Assembly: GCA_035544635.1 (NCBI GenBank)
Contig: DATKDQ010000078.1
Location: 1-16,948 of the forward strand
Direction of reading: 5' to 3'
DNA length: 16,948 nucleotides
From: DATAFT01 sp035544635
GTDB taxonomy: Bacteria > Acidobacteriota > Thermoanaerobaculia > Multivoradales > Multivoraceae
Positions 1-6,488 of the stretch are shown one piece after another. The translations under genes and the position numbers were made by a program. The notes beneath the pieces were generated by a model that saw only the letters and a list, made by a program, of their open reading frames with translations, searched no databases and was not told where the DNA came from. Positions within the stretch are counted from its first letter, which is position 1, and each line of letters opens with the position of its first letter.

Positions 1-1182
1 CGTCGCCCGGGTGACGACGAGGGCGAGAGCGCCGCCGGCGGCCGCGACCACCAGGCTCTCGGCGAGGAGCTGCCGGACGAGCCGGCCGCGGGAGGCGCCC
101 AGGGCGAGGCGGATCGCGACCTCGCGCCGGCGCCCCTGGGCTCGGGCGAGGAGCATCGACGCCAGGTTGGCGCAGACGACCAGGAGGACGAGGCCAACGG
201 CGCCCAGGAGCACGGCGGCGGCGGGGCCGAGGACGCGGTCGATGTCCGGGTGGTAGCGGACCTCGGCGAGCGGCCGGACGGCACCGGTGCGGCCCTCGTT
301 GGTCACCGGGTGCTCGGCGGCCAGGCGGGCCATGACGGTAGCGACCTGGGCCTGCGCTTGAGCCGGCGTCTCCGCCGCTCGCTCCGCCGACCGGTCCGCC
401 GCCGCTCCGGGCGCCCCAGTGGTCCGCTCCCCGCCGCCCGCCCCCTCGGCGAGCCGCCCCTTGAGCCAGAGCCAGCGGTAGCCGCGCCGCTCGAGCCGCG
501 TCTTCCCGGGGTCGTTGTGGACGCCGTTGATCTGCCCGGCGGGCTCGACGTCGCCCACGCGCACGGCCGGCACCCAGTAGTCGGCCGCCACGCCGGGGAA
601 GAGCCCGGGGAAGCTCACGGGCGCGATCCCGACCACCTGGTACTCCTGGCCATTGAAGCGGACGGTCTGGCCGAGGACGCCGGGGTCGCGCCCGAAGCGC
701 CGCTGCCAGAGGCCCTGGCCGAGGACCACCACCCGGGGCGCTTCGAGCCGGTCGTCCTCCGGCAGGAGCATCCGGCCGCGCTCGGCGCCGACGCCGAGGA
801 CCGCGAAGGCGTTGCCGGTGACGATTTCGCCGATCAGCACCTCGCTCTGCCCGCCGTGCTGGAGGGTGGCGATCGCCGAGGCGTGGCCGAGTAGACCCGA
901 GGAGGGGCCGCCGGCGAAGGCGGGGACGCCGTCCCGGAGGTCGAGGTAGTCGGCGAAGGAGCTGGTGGCGAAGGGCTCCTCGGTCCAGCTCGTGTAGACG
1001 TGGACCAGCTCGTCCGGGCGCTCGACCGGGAGCGGCCGGAGGAGTATCGAGTTGACGACGGTGAAGATGGTGGCGTTGACGCCGATGCCGAGGGCGAGGG
1101 TCAGGACGGCGACGGCGGCGAAGAGCGGCGTGCGGCCGAGCGAGCGGCAGGCCCAGCGGAGATCGCGGAGGAAGTCGGGCAT
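1..1182 (-). CDS. ADOP-family ABC transporter permease (MacB-PCD/FtsX), 3'-truncated by window edge
   Basis: 394 codons are visible and the frame is still open at base 1, so the C-terminal half or more lies outside the window. The start is ATG at 1182, preceded by a strong AAAGGAG at 7-nt spacing. The protein opens DFLRDLRWACRSLGRTPLF, followed by a first membrane segment at about residues 18-45 (AVLTLALGIGVNATIF). A long extracytoplasmic MacB-PCD region follows, with FGRDPGVLGQTVRFNGQEY and FPGLFPGVAADYWVPA. A second membrane segment lies near residues 315-345, then the signature RREVAIRLALGASRGRLVRQ. This is the typical plan of Acidobacterial duplicated orphan permeases, which are about 800-900 aa with two such repeats and no adjacent ATPase gene. 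Substrate is unknown. A Gly/Ala/Pro-rich stretch near residues 245-275 lengthens the usual linker. Family identity is firm; transport role is inferred. Confidence 0.9.
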   Translation of the reverse strand, partial: MPDFLRDLRWACRSLGRTPLFAAVAVLTLALGIGVNATIFTVVNSILLRPLPVERPDELVHVYTSWTEEPFATSSFADYLDLRDGVPAFAGGPSSGLLGHASAIATLQHGGQSEVLIGEIVTGNAFAVLGVGAERGRMLLPEDDRLEAPRVVVLGQGLWQRRFGRDPGVLGQTVRFNGQEYQVVGIAPVSFPGLFPGVAADYWVPAVRVGDVEPAGQINGVHNDPGKTRLERRGYRWLWLKGRLAEGAGGGERTTGAPGAAADRSAERAAETPAQAQAQVATVMARLAAEHPVTNEGRTGAVRPLAEVRYHPDIDRVLGPAAAVLLGAVGLVLLVVCANLASMLLARAQGRRREVAIRLALGASRGRLVRQLLAESLVVAAAGGALALVVTRAT

Positions 1183-1279
1183 GGTGGGGCTCCTTTACCC
1201 GGTACTACGCCGGCTCTGGGGGATCGGTTACAGAGGCGGCCCAAGGCCCCTCGTCCAGGCGCGGGCGGGGCGGGAGGTG

Positions 1280-1320
1280 CCCTCGCCCCCGGAACGGGGG
1301 AGAGGGTCAGGGTGAGGGGG
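1280..1320 (-). repeat. REP-like palindromic element A
   Basis: On the plus strand CCCTC-G-CCCCC, a GGAAC loop and GGGGG-A-GAGGG form a hairpin at 1280-1306, followed by TCAGGGTGAGGGGG. Read on the minus strand this is CCCTCACCCTGACCCTCTCC followed by the hairpin. That resembles the widespread CCCTCACCCTAACCCTCTCC class of intergenic repeat. A second copy lies inverted at 1411-1458. Confidence 0.6.
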
Positions 1321-1408
1321 TCGAGGTGAGAGGGCCGAGGCCGGTGGGGATCTGGTGGCAGCCGCCGAGCTCGAGGTTCTCCACCTGGATCGAGCAACCA
1401 GGAGCCTG
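1307..1408 (-). pseudogene. Possible gene remnant between two REP-like elements
   Basis: The minus strand reads APGCSIQVENLELGGCHQ and then IPTGLGPLTSTPSP before a TGA at 1309-1307 inside repeat element A. Most third positions are G or C and the residue mix looks like real protein, unlike the Arg/Pro-rich alternative frames. The open stretch begins inside repeat element B, so there is no start or upstream portion. I do not recognise the family. It could be a C-terminal scrap of a gene disrupted by the repeats, or a chance reading. Confidence 0.25.
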
Positions 1409-1410
1409 AC

Positions 1411-1458
1411 GCCCTCACCCTGGCCCTCACCTCCAGGGAGGAGAGGTGGATGAGGGGG
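1411..1458 (+). repeat. REP-like palindromic element B, inverted relative to element A
   Basis: CCCTCACCCTGGCCCTCACC is followed by TCC, a short loop and GGAGAGGTGGATGAGGG, giving an imperfect hairpin. The CCCTCACCCTGRCCCTC head matches element A read on the opposite strand, so the pair form an inverted arrangement around about 90 bp. Confidence 0.55.
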
Positions 1459-1468
1459 CTGGGGGACC

Positions 1469-1579
1469 TCAGGTCCCGTCGCGGACGGGCCGGACCCAGA
1501 GGAGGTCGACGCCCTTCGGGTCGCTCGAGAGGTAGCCGCTGCCGAGGCACGCCATCCAGGGGCCGCTGTAGACTGTGCG
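1469..1579 (-). pseudogene. Possible C-terminal gene fragment
   Basis: The minus strand reads RTVYSGPWMACLGSGYLS then SDPKGVDLLWVRPVRDGT and ends at a TGA (1471-1469). Nearly every codon ends in G or C, as in the true genes here. This stops abruptly upstream of about 1580, where third positions become A/T-rich and the kinase leader begins. No start codon with a ribosome site is present and the family is not recognised. I infer a truncated 3' end of a former gene; it could instead be coincidence. Confidence 0.3.
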
Positions 1580-1591
1580 GGTAGATCTACC
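1580..1591. promoter_or_regulatory. 12-bp perfect palindrome upstream of the kinase gene
   Basis: GGTAGATCTACC is perfectly self-complementary and ends 29 bp before the kinase ATG, in a locally A/T-richer leader. A -10-like TAGACT lies just upstream at 1569-1574, but no matching -35 was seen. It is a candidate operator for the kinase-sigma transcript. Twelve bases alone could arise by chance. Confidence 0.3.
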
Positions 1592-1620
1592 TGTAAGCAG
1601 GACCTTTACGGCGCTTTCGC

Positions 1621-4326
1621 ATGAGCCAACCCAGCGATTTCCAGCGCCTCGACTCCCTGTTCCACGAGCTCGTGGACCTCGGGGCCGACGAGCGCCGGGC
1701 GCGGCTCGCCGAGCTGCGCGACGCCGAGCCCGGGCTCCACGCGCGGCTTGTGCGCCTGCTCGAGAAGGACGAGGCCGGGACCGAGCGCGCGCTCGATGAG
1801 GTGGTGGGCGGGCTCGGGGGGGAGCCGCGGCTGGGGGCGGGCGACCGGGTGGGGCCGTACCGGCTGGTGCGGGAGCTCGGCGAGGGCGGGATGGGGGTGG
1901 TGTTCGAGGCCGAGCAGGAGGCCCCGCTCGAGCGCCGGGTGGCGCTGAAGCTGGTGCGAGGCGGGCTCGGCGGCCCCCGGCTCCTCGATCGCTTCGAGGC
2001 CGAGCGCGGCACGCTCGCCCGGATGAGCCACCCGGCGATCGCGCAGGTCTTCGACGCCGGTACGGCCCCGGACGGCCGCCCGTACCTGGCGATGGAGCTG
2101 GTCGAGGGCGAGCCGATCACCCGCTTCTGCGACCAGCGGCGGCTCACCACCGCCGATCGGATCGGCCTCTTCCGCCAGGTCTGCGAGGCGGTGCAGCACG
2201 CCCACCAGAAGGGGGTCCTCCACCGGGACCTCAAGCCCGGCAACATCCTGGTGAGCTCGCCCGCAGGCGAGCCGCGGGTCAAGGTGATCGACTTCGGGAT
2301 CGCCAAGCTCACCGACGCCGAGGCCGGCCCCGGCCTGACCCGGCTGGGCGAGATCGTGGGCACCCCCGAGTACATGAGCCCGGAGCAGACCCGCGGGGGC
2401 GATGTCGACACCCGCTCGGACGTCTACTCGCTCGGGGTGGTGCTCTACGAGCTCCTCACCGGCCGGGTGCCGATCGACCGCGAGTCGTTCGACAGCGCGT
2501 CGCCGGTCGAGATCGCCCACCTGGTCGGCGAGCGGCCGCCGACGCCGCCCGAGGCCCGGCTCACCCCGGGCACGGCCGAGAGCGAGGAGATCGCGGCCCG
2601 GCGCCGGAGCGACCCGGCGCGGCTCCGGCGTGAGCTCCGGGGCGACCTGGGGCGGATCCTGATGATGGCGCTCCGCAAGGAGCCGGAGCGCCGCTACGGC
2701 TCTGCCGAGCAGCTCTCGACCGACGTCGCCCACTACCTCGAGGGCCGACCGGTCGTGGCGCGCCCGGACTCGCTCGGCTACCGCGCGAGCAAGCTGGTCC
2801 GGCGCCACAAGGCGGCGGTGGCGGCCGCCGGCCTTCTGCTCGTGGGCCTCGTCGGCGCAACGGCCTTCAGCACCCGGATGTATCTCCGCGCGGAGGCGGC
2901 GCGGCAGGAGAGCGAGGCGCAGCGCGTCGCCACCGAGCAGATCAACGAGTTCCTGAAGGACATGCTGGGCTCGATCGACCCGGAGCTGGCCCGCGGCCGC
3001 GACATCTCGCTGCTGCGCGAGGTCCTGGACGACGCCGCCCGGAAGCTCGACACCGAGCTCGCGGAGCTGCCCGCGGTCCGCGCCGGCCTGGGGCTGACCG
3101 TCGGGCGCGCCTACGAGTCGATCGGGCGCGAGGCGGAGGCCGAGGAGCGCCTGCGCGCGAGCCTGGAGACCCTCCGCGGCCTGTCGCCGCCCCCGCGAGC
3201 CGAGCTCGCCGAGGCCGAGCTGGCGCTCGGCTGGCTGCTGACCAACCGCGACCGCTACCCCGAGGCGGAGGCCCTGCTGCGCTCGGCGGTCGAGCGCCGG
3301 CGCGCGCAGAGCCCCCAGGACGAGCCGGCCCTCGCCGCGGCGCTCACCGCCCTCGCCCACCACCTCGAGGACGTCGGCGGCTACGACGAGGCGGCGAGGC
3401 TCTTCGAGGAGGCCCTGGCCCTCCTCCGGCGCCAGCCGGAGCCCGACGTCGACGCCCTGGCCACCACCCTGTGCGGCTACGGCGAGCACCTGATGAACCA
3501 TCACCGCATGGCGGAGGCCGAGGCGCCGCTGCGCGAGGCGATCGCGATCCGCCGCGCCGCCGGCGAAGAGGGCCCGAGCCTGGTCCTGCCGCTCAGCACG
3601 CTCGGGCGCTGGCTGCGCTGGTCGGACCGGCTCGACGAGGCGGTCGAGCCGGCGAGCGAGGCGGTCGCGATCGCCCGGCGCGAGATGCCGGAGGACCACC
3701 CGCTGCGGCTCGATGTGATCTCCTCCTTCGCCAACCTCCAGCAGCACCGCGGGGAGCACGGGACGGCGGAGGCCCTCTACCGCGAGACCCTGGAGGCGCA
3801 GCGGCGGGTCCACGGAGCGCGCCACTCGGCGGTCGCGACCACGACGAACAACCTCGCAAGCCTGCTGCTCGAGCTCGGGCGGCTCGAGGAGTCAGAACGC
3901 CTGTTCGCCGAGGCGGCGGAGGCCTACCGCGAGAGCCTCGGCCCGGACCACTACTGGGTGAGCATCTCCCGGTTCAACCGGGCGCGGGCGTTGTTCCGGC
4001 TCGGGCGGGTGGCCGAGGCCGAGCGGGAGCTCCGCGACGCGCGGCGGATACGCACGCAGCACCACGACTCGGAGCGCTGGCAGGAGGCGGAGGTCGACGT
4101 GCTGCTCGCCGCCTGCCGGGTCGAGCAGGGCGAGCTCGGCGGCGCCGAGGCGGTAATCCTCCGCGGCGTCGAGGCGATCCGCGCGCACTACGGCGAGGCC
4201 ACGGACCGCGTCGACGTGGGCCTCCGGGCGCTGCTGGCGATCTACCAGCGCGACGGCCGCACCGCCGAGGCGGCGGCGCTGCGGCGCCGGGTCGAGCTCG
4301 CCGCCGACCCCGGAGGCCGACCGTGA
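1621..4326 (+). CDS. Membrane Ser/Thr protein kinase with extracytoplasmic TPR repeats
   Basis: This 901-aa Hanks-type kinase has a short N-terminal helical region (1-70), then a kinase domain at about 79-370. The glycine loop is GEGGMG (87-92), the ATP lysine is in VALK (K110), and the catalytic loop is HRDLKPGNIL (D203). DFG is at 224-226, the activation segment ends GTPEYMSPEQ (248-256), and DVYSLGVVLYELLTG follows. All catalytic residues are present, so it should be active. A basic stretch RRHK precedes one membrane helix (about 398-417). After it come roughly 480 residues of TPR-type helical repeats, such as EAEALLRSAVERR, EAARLFEEALALLRR and EESERLFAEAAEAYRE. The start is ATG 1621; no good ribosome site is visible (AGGA is 18 nt away). 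The N-terminus matches the usual layout of acidobacterial kinases. The stop overlaps the sigma factor start, which suggests one signalling unit. Confidence 0.93.
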   Translation: MSQPSDFQRLDSLFHELVDLGADERRARLAELRDAEPGLHARLVRLLEKDEAGTERALDEVVGGLGGEPRLGAGDRVGPYRLVRELGEGGMGVVFEAEQEAPLERRVALKLVRGGLGGPRLLDRFEAERGTLARMSHPAIAQVFDAGTAPDGRPYLAMELVEGEPITRFCDQRRLTTADRIGLFRQVCEAVQHAHQKGVLHRDLKPGNILVSSPAGEPRVKVIDFGIAKLTDAEAGPGLTRLGEIVGTPEYMSPEQTRGGDVDTRSDVYSLGVVLYELLTGRVPIDRESFDSASPVEIAHLVGERPPTPPEARLTPGTAESEEIAARRRSDPARLRRELRGDLGRILMMALRKEPERRYGSAEQLSTDVAHYLEGRPVVARPDSLGYRASKLVRRHKAAVAAAGLLLVGLVGATAFSTRMYLRAEAARQESEAQRVATEQINEFLKDMLGSIDPELARGRDISLLREVLDDAARKLDTELAELPAVRAGLGLTVGRAYESIGREAEAEERLRASLETLRGLSPPPRAELAEAELALGWLLTNRDRYPEAEALLRSAVERRRAQSPQDEPALAAALTALAHHLEDVGGYDEAARLFEEALALLRRQPEPDVDALATTLCGYGEHLMNHHRMAEAEAPLREAIAIRRAAGEEGPSLVLPLSTLGRWLRWSDRLDEAVEPASEAVAIARREMPEDHPLRLDVISSFANLQQHRGEHGTAEALYRETLEAQRRVHGARHSAVATTTNNLASLLLELGRLEESERLFAEAAEAYRESLGPDHYWVSISRFNRARALFRLGRVAEAERELRDARRIRTQHHDSERWQEAEVDVLLAACRVEQGELGGAEAVILRGVEAIRAHYGEATDRVDVGLRALLAIYQRDGRTAEAAALRRRVELAADPGGRP

Positions 4327-4916
4327 CATCGGACGACCGGGACGCAGCGGAACGGCGGATCACCCGGCTCCTCCAGCAGGCGTCCGAGGGGGACTCCGAC
4401 GCCTTCGGCGAGGTCGCCGAGTGGGCCTACGGCAAGCTCGAACGGCTGGCGGCCCGGCGCCTGCGCCGGCGTTACGGGGCCGAGCTCGGGGGCGTCACCC
4501 TGGAGCCGGCCGCGGTCGTCAACGAGACCTTCCTGAAGCTCCTCTGGAAGCCCACCGGCTTCGCCGACCGGACGCACTTCCTGCGCTTCGTCAGCAAGGT
4601 GATGCTGCGAGTGCTGATCGACTACGACCGCCGGCGCCGGACCGAGAAGCGGGGCGGGGGCGCGATCGCGGTCACCCTGAGCGACGTCGGGCCGGGAGCG
4701 GAGCCGCCGCCGGTCACCGTGGCCGCCCTGGGCGAGGCCCTGGAGGTCCTCGACGAGCTCGACGAAAGGAAGGCGGCGGTCGCCAAGCTCCGGCTGCTGT
4801 GGGGGCTCGAGAACACCGAGATCGCTCGGGCGCTGGAGGTGTCGCTGGCGACGGTGGAGCGGGACTGGAGGTTCGCGCGGACCTGGCTGGCGGTCCGGCT
4901 GGAGGAGGGGCGGTAG
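4323..4916 (+). CDS. ECF-type RNA polymerase sigma factor (Sig-70 X6-like, kinase-associated)
   Basis: This 197-aa protein starts at GTG 4323, sharing GTGA with the kinase stop, so the two reading frames overlap by 4 nt and are probably translationally coupled. Region 2 spans roughly residues 25-105, with LERLAARRLRRRYGAE, VVNETFLKLLW and FLRFVSKVMLRVLIDYDRR. Region 4 spans about 135-195, with LDELDERKAAVAKLRLLWG and a helix-turn-helix in NTEIARALEVSLATVERDWR. This is the family often annotated as ECF-type sigma factor in Acidobacteriota and Planctomycetes. Its members usually lack an anti-sigma gene and sit beside a Ser/Thr kinase, and activation by phosphorylation is known for related kinase-linked ECFs. 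In the pairs I know the sigma gene usually comes first; here the kinase does. The longer in-frame extension back to 3471 is a shadow of the kinase. Confidence 0.9.
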   Translation: MTSDDRDAAERRITRLLQQASEGDSDAFGEVAEWAYGKLERLAARRLRRRYGAELGGVTLEPAAVVNETFLKLLWKPTGFADRTHFLRFVSKVMLRVLIDYDRRRRTEKRGGGAIAVTLSDVGPGAEPPPVTVAALGEALEVLDELDERKAAVAKLRLLWGLENTEIARALEVSLATVERDWRFARTWLAVRLEEGR

Positions 4917-4949
4917 GCACCCCTTCCGCCCCGGGGGGGGCAGTGCGGC

Positions 4950-5750
4950 CTACTCGATGAGCCCTTCGAGCGGCGAGCTGGCGGTGGCGTAGAGCTTCCG
5001 GGGGATGCGGCCGGCGTGGGCGGCGAGCCACCCGGCCTCGACCGCGAGCTTCATCGCCCGGGCCATGCGCACGGGGTCCTTGGCGCCGGCGATGCCGGTG
5101 TTCATCAGCACGCCGTCGGCGCCGAGCTCCATCGCGACCGCGGCGTCGGACGCAGTGCCGACCCCGGCGTCGACGATCACCGGGACGCCGGCCTGCTCGA
5201 CGATGATGCGCAGGTTCGCGGGGTTGCGGATCCCCATCCCGGAGCCGATCGGGGCGCCCAGCGGCATCACCGCCGCGGCGCCGAGGTCCTCGAGCTTGGC
5301 ACATACCACCGGGTCGTCGTTGGTGTAGGGGAGGACGACGAAGCCCTCCTCGACCAGCGTCGCGGTGGCCTTCAGCAGCTCGACGTTGTCGGGAAAGAGC
5401 GTCTTCGGATCGCCGATCACCTCGAGCTTCACCCAGTTCCAACCGCCGAGCTCGCGGCCGAGACGGGCGGTCCGCACCGCCTCCTCGGCGGTGTAGCAGC
5501 CGGCGGTGTTGGGCAGCAGGAGATAGCGCGCCGGATCGATCTGATCGATCAGCGACCCGCGCCCCAGTTGGTCGAGGTTCACCCGGCGCAGCGCCACCGT
5601 GACCATCTCGGTGCCCGAGGCGGCCAGCGAGCGCTTCATCACCTCCGCGTCCGGGTACTTGCCGGTGCCGAGGATGAGGCGCGAGTGAAACGTGCGGTCG
5701 GCGACGTGGAGCGGCTCGACGTCGAGGATGGGCGGAGTGTCGACGGTCAT
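4950..5750 (-). CDS. thiG: Thiazole synthase ThiG
   Basis: ThiG is a 266-aa TIM-barrel enzyme that forms the thiazole phosphate moiety of thiamine from 1-deoxy-D-xylulose 5-phosphate, dehydroglycine and ThiS thiocarboxylate. Recognisable blocks are FHSRLILGTGKYPD (21-34), LLLPNTAGCYTAEEAVR, WNWVKLEVIGDPKTLFPD, VLPYTNDDPVVCAKLEDLG, MPLGAPIGSGMGIRNP, VDAGVGTASDAAVAMELGAD and VLMNTGIAGAKDP. K108 in VKLEV is the expected Schiff-base lysine. The start is ATG 5750, with GGAGGG six bases upstream. In-frame extensions to 5789 or beyond run through a hairpin and the neighbouring gene and are not favoured. It is last in the minus-strand cluster, 74 bp behind the deoxynucleoside kinase. No thiS, thiO or thiF is adjacent and no TPP riboswitch is visible in its leader. 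Confidence 0.95.
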   Translation of the reverse strand: MTVDTPPILDVEPLHVADRTFHSRLILGTGKYPDAEVMKRSLAASGTEMVTVALRRVNLDQLGRGSLIDQIDPARYLLLPNTAGCYTAEEAVRTARLGRELGGWNWVKLEVIGDPKTLFPDNVELLKATATLVEEGFVVLPYTNDDPVVCAKLEDLGAAAVMPLGAPIGSGMGIRNPANLRIIVEQAGVPVIVDAGVGTASDAAVAMELGADGVLMNTGIAGAKDPVRMARAMKLAVEAGWLAAHAGRIPRKLYATASSPLEGLIE

Positions 5751-5766
5751 CGGGATCCCTCCATGC

Positions 5767-5783
5767 GCCGTCCGCGGCGCCAA
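5767..5783. repeat. 17-bp direct repeat, copy 1 (thiG leader)
   Basis: GCCGTCCGCGGCGCCAA is identical to 6496-6512 and in the same orientation. This copy sits in the thiG leader; the other is in the last codons of mqnE. The pair brackets the deoxynucleoside kinase gene. In GC-rich DNA a 17-bp match in 17 kb may be chance. Confidence 0.5.
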
Positions 5784-5789
5784 TATCAT

Positions 5790-5829
5790 GCTAGCTCCGG
5801 GAGTGGTACATACCATTCCCGGGGCTAGC
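5790..5829. promoter_or_regulatory. 40-bp near-perfect palindrome between deoxynucleoside kinase gene and thiG
   Basis: Two 19-base arms beginning GCTAGC pair with only two mismatches around a 2-base centre; the core is TGGTA-TG-TACCA on the minus strand. The palindrome covers the stop codon of the upstream kinase gene and ends 39 bp before the thiG start. No U-tract follows on either strand, so a classical intrinsic terminator is unlikely. It may be an operator, an attenuating or RNA-stabilising hairpin, or a mobile palindrome. A possible -10 (CATGAT) lies immediately after it on the thiG side. Confidence 0.6.
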
Positions 5830-6472
5830 CTGAGCCCACCGGAACCCAGTACTGCGTGCCCCGGATGGGCCGCGAGAGCTGATGGACGAGCTGATCGAGG
5901 TCCCCGTCGCGCGTCGCGAAGTCGAGATGGCGGGTGTCGACCACCAGGAGCGGTGAGGCGTCGTAGTGGTAGTAGTAGTGGTTGTAGGCGTCGACCAGCT
6001 CGCCGACGTACTCCTCCGAGATCGCCCGCTCCTCTCTCATCTGACGCTTGCGGATGCGGCCCATGCAAGTGGCGACGTCGGCGGTGAGAAACACCACCAG
6101 GTCGGGCTTCGGCACCTGCGGCTCGAGCAGCAGGAAGAGCTTCTCGAACAGCATCAGCTCGTCGTCGGACAGGTTGATGTACGCGAAGATGCGGTTCTTC
6201 TGGAACGCGTAGTCGGCGAGGACGAGGCGGGAGAAGAGCTCGGGCTGGATCAGGTCGCGCTGCTGCTTGAAGCGCTGCAGCAGGAAGTAGAGCTCGGTCT
6301 GGAACGAGGCTCCCGGAACGTCCCTGTAGAAGTCCTCGAGGAACGGGTTGGCGACGTCCTCGAGCACCTTCACTCCCTCGAAGCGCTCGGCGAGCCGCTC
6401 GACCAGCGTCGTCTTGCCGGCCCCGATCGGACCGTCCACCGTCAGGTAGCGGAACGGGAGCGTGTCGGTCAC
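5825..6472 (-). CDS. Deoxynucleoside kinase
   Basis: This protein of about 215 aa belongs to the deoxynucleoside kinase (dNK/dGK/dCK) family, which phosphorylates salvaged deoxynucleosides with ATP in the cytosol. The P-loop is GPIGAGKTT (residues 14-22). ANPFLEDFY and FQTELYFLLQRFKQQRDL form the substrate-pocket helices. LADYAFQKNRIFAY occupies the position of the family's DR-type motif, DLVVFLTAD precedes the nucleotide-binding region, and RIRKRQMREERAISEEYV is the arginine-rich lid. Which base it prefers cannot be told. The start is taken as GTG 6472, 16 nt after the mqnE stop; no clear Shine-Dalgarno is visible, so coupling to mqnE is likely. A longer frame to 6766 is antisense-like in composition and overlaps mqnE. 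The gene is bracketed by a 17-bp direct repeat, and its stop lies in a 40-bp palindrome. Confidence 0.9.
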   Translation of the reverse strand: MTDTLPFRYLTVDGPIGAGKTTLVERLAERFEGVKVLEDVANPFLEDFYRDVPGASFQTELYFLLQRFKQQRDLIQPELFSRLVLADYAFQKNRIFAYINLSDDELMLFEKLFLLLEPQVPKPDLVVFLTADVATCMGRIRKRQMREERAISEEYVGELVDAYNHYYYHYDASPLLVVDTRHLDFATRDGDLDQLVHQLSRPIRGTQYWVPVGSG

Positions 6473-6488
6473 GACGTCGGCTCGCGGG

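Larger units (their letters stand above)
1183..1620. other. 438-bp intergenic region with repeats and possible gene remnants
   Basis: No intact gene is visible between the divergent permease and kinase starts. The gap holds two inverted REP-like elements (1280-1320 and 1411-1458), two minus-strand stretches with coding-like third-position G/C (1307-1408 and 1469-1579), and a 12-bp palindrome at 1580-1591 just upstream of the kinase. These are listed separately. The open frame at 1101-1550 on the minus strand reads through both repeats and into the permease in another frame. Its Arg/Pro-rich composition is that of a shadow frame. Confidence 0.7.

Noticed and set aside
250..894. Plus-strand open frames opposite the permease
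   Set aside because: The minus strand encodes clear MacB-PCD/FtsX sequence across the same bases.
1606..3825. A 739-codon open frame on the minus strand opposite the kinase gene
   Set aside because: It is a shadow of a strongly GC3-biased gene. The plus-strand frame has all kinase motifs, while the minus frame is Arg/Leu/Ala-rich without recognisable domains.
3471..4322. An in-frame upstream extension of the sigma factor through the kinase TPR region
   Set aside because: The extension is Arg/Gly/Pro-rich shadow sequence. Homology begins at the GTG that overlaps the kinase stop.
4917..4949. Intrinsic terminator between the sigma factor gene and thiG
   Set aside because: GCCCC/GGGG runs abut with no loop and no U-tract, so no convincing hairpin forms.
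5751..5824. TPP riboswitch upstream of thiG
   Set aside because: The leader is only 74 bp, lacks the CUGAGA-type conserved core and is dominated by a simple palindrome.
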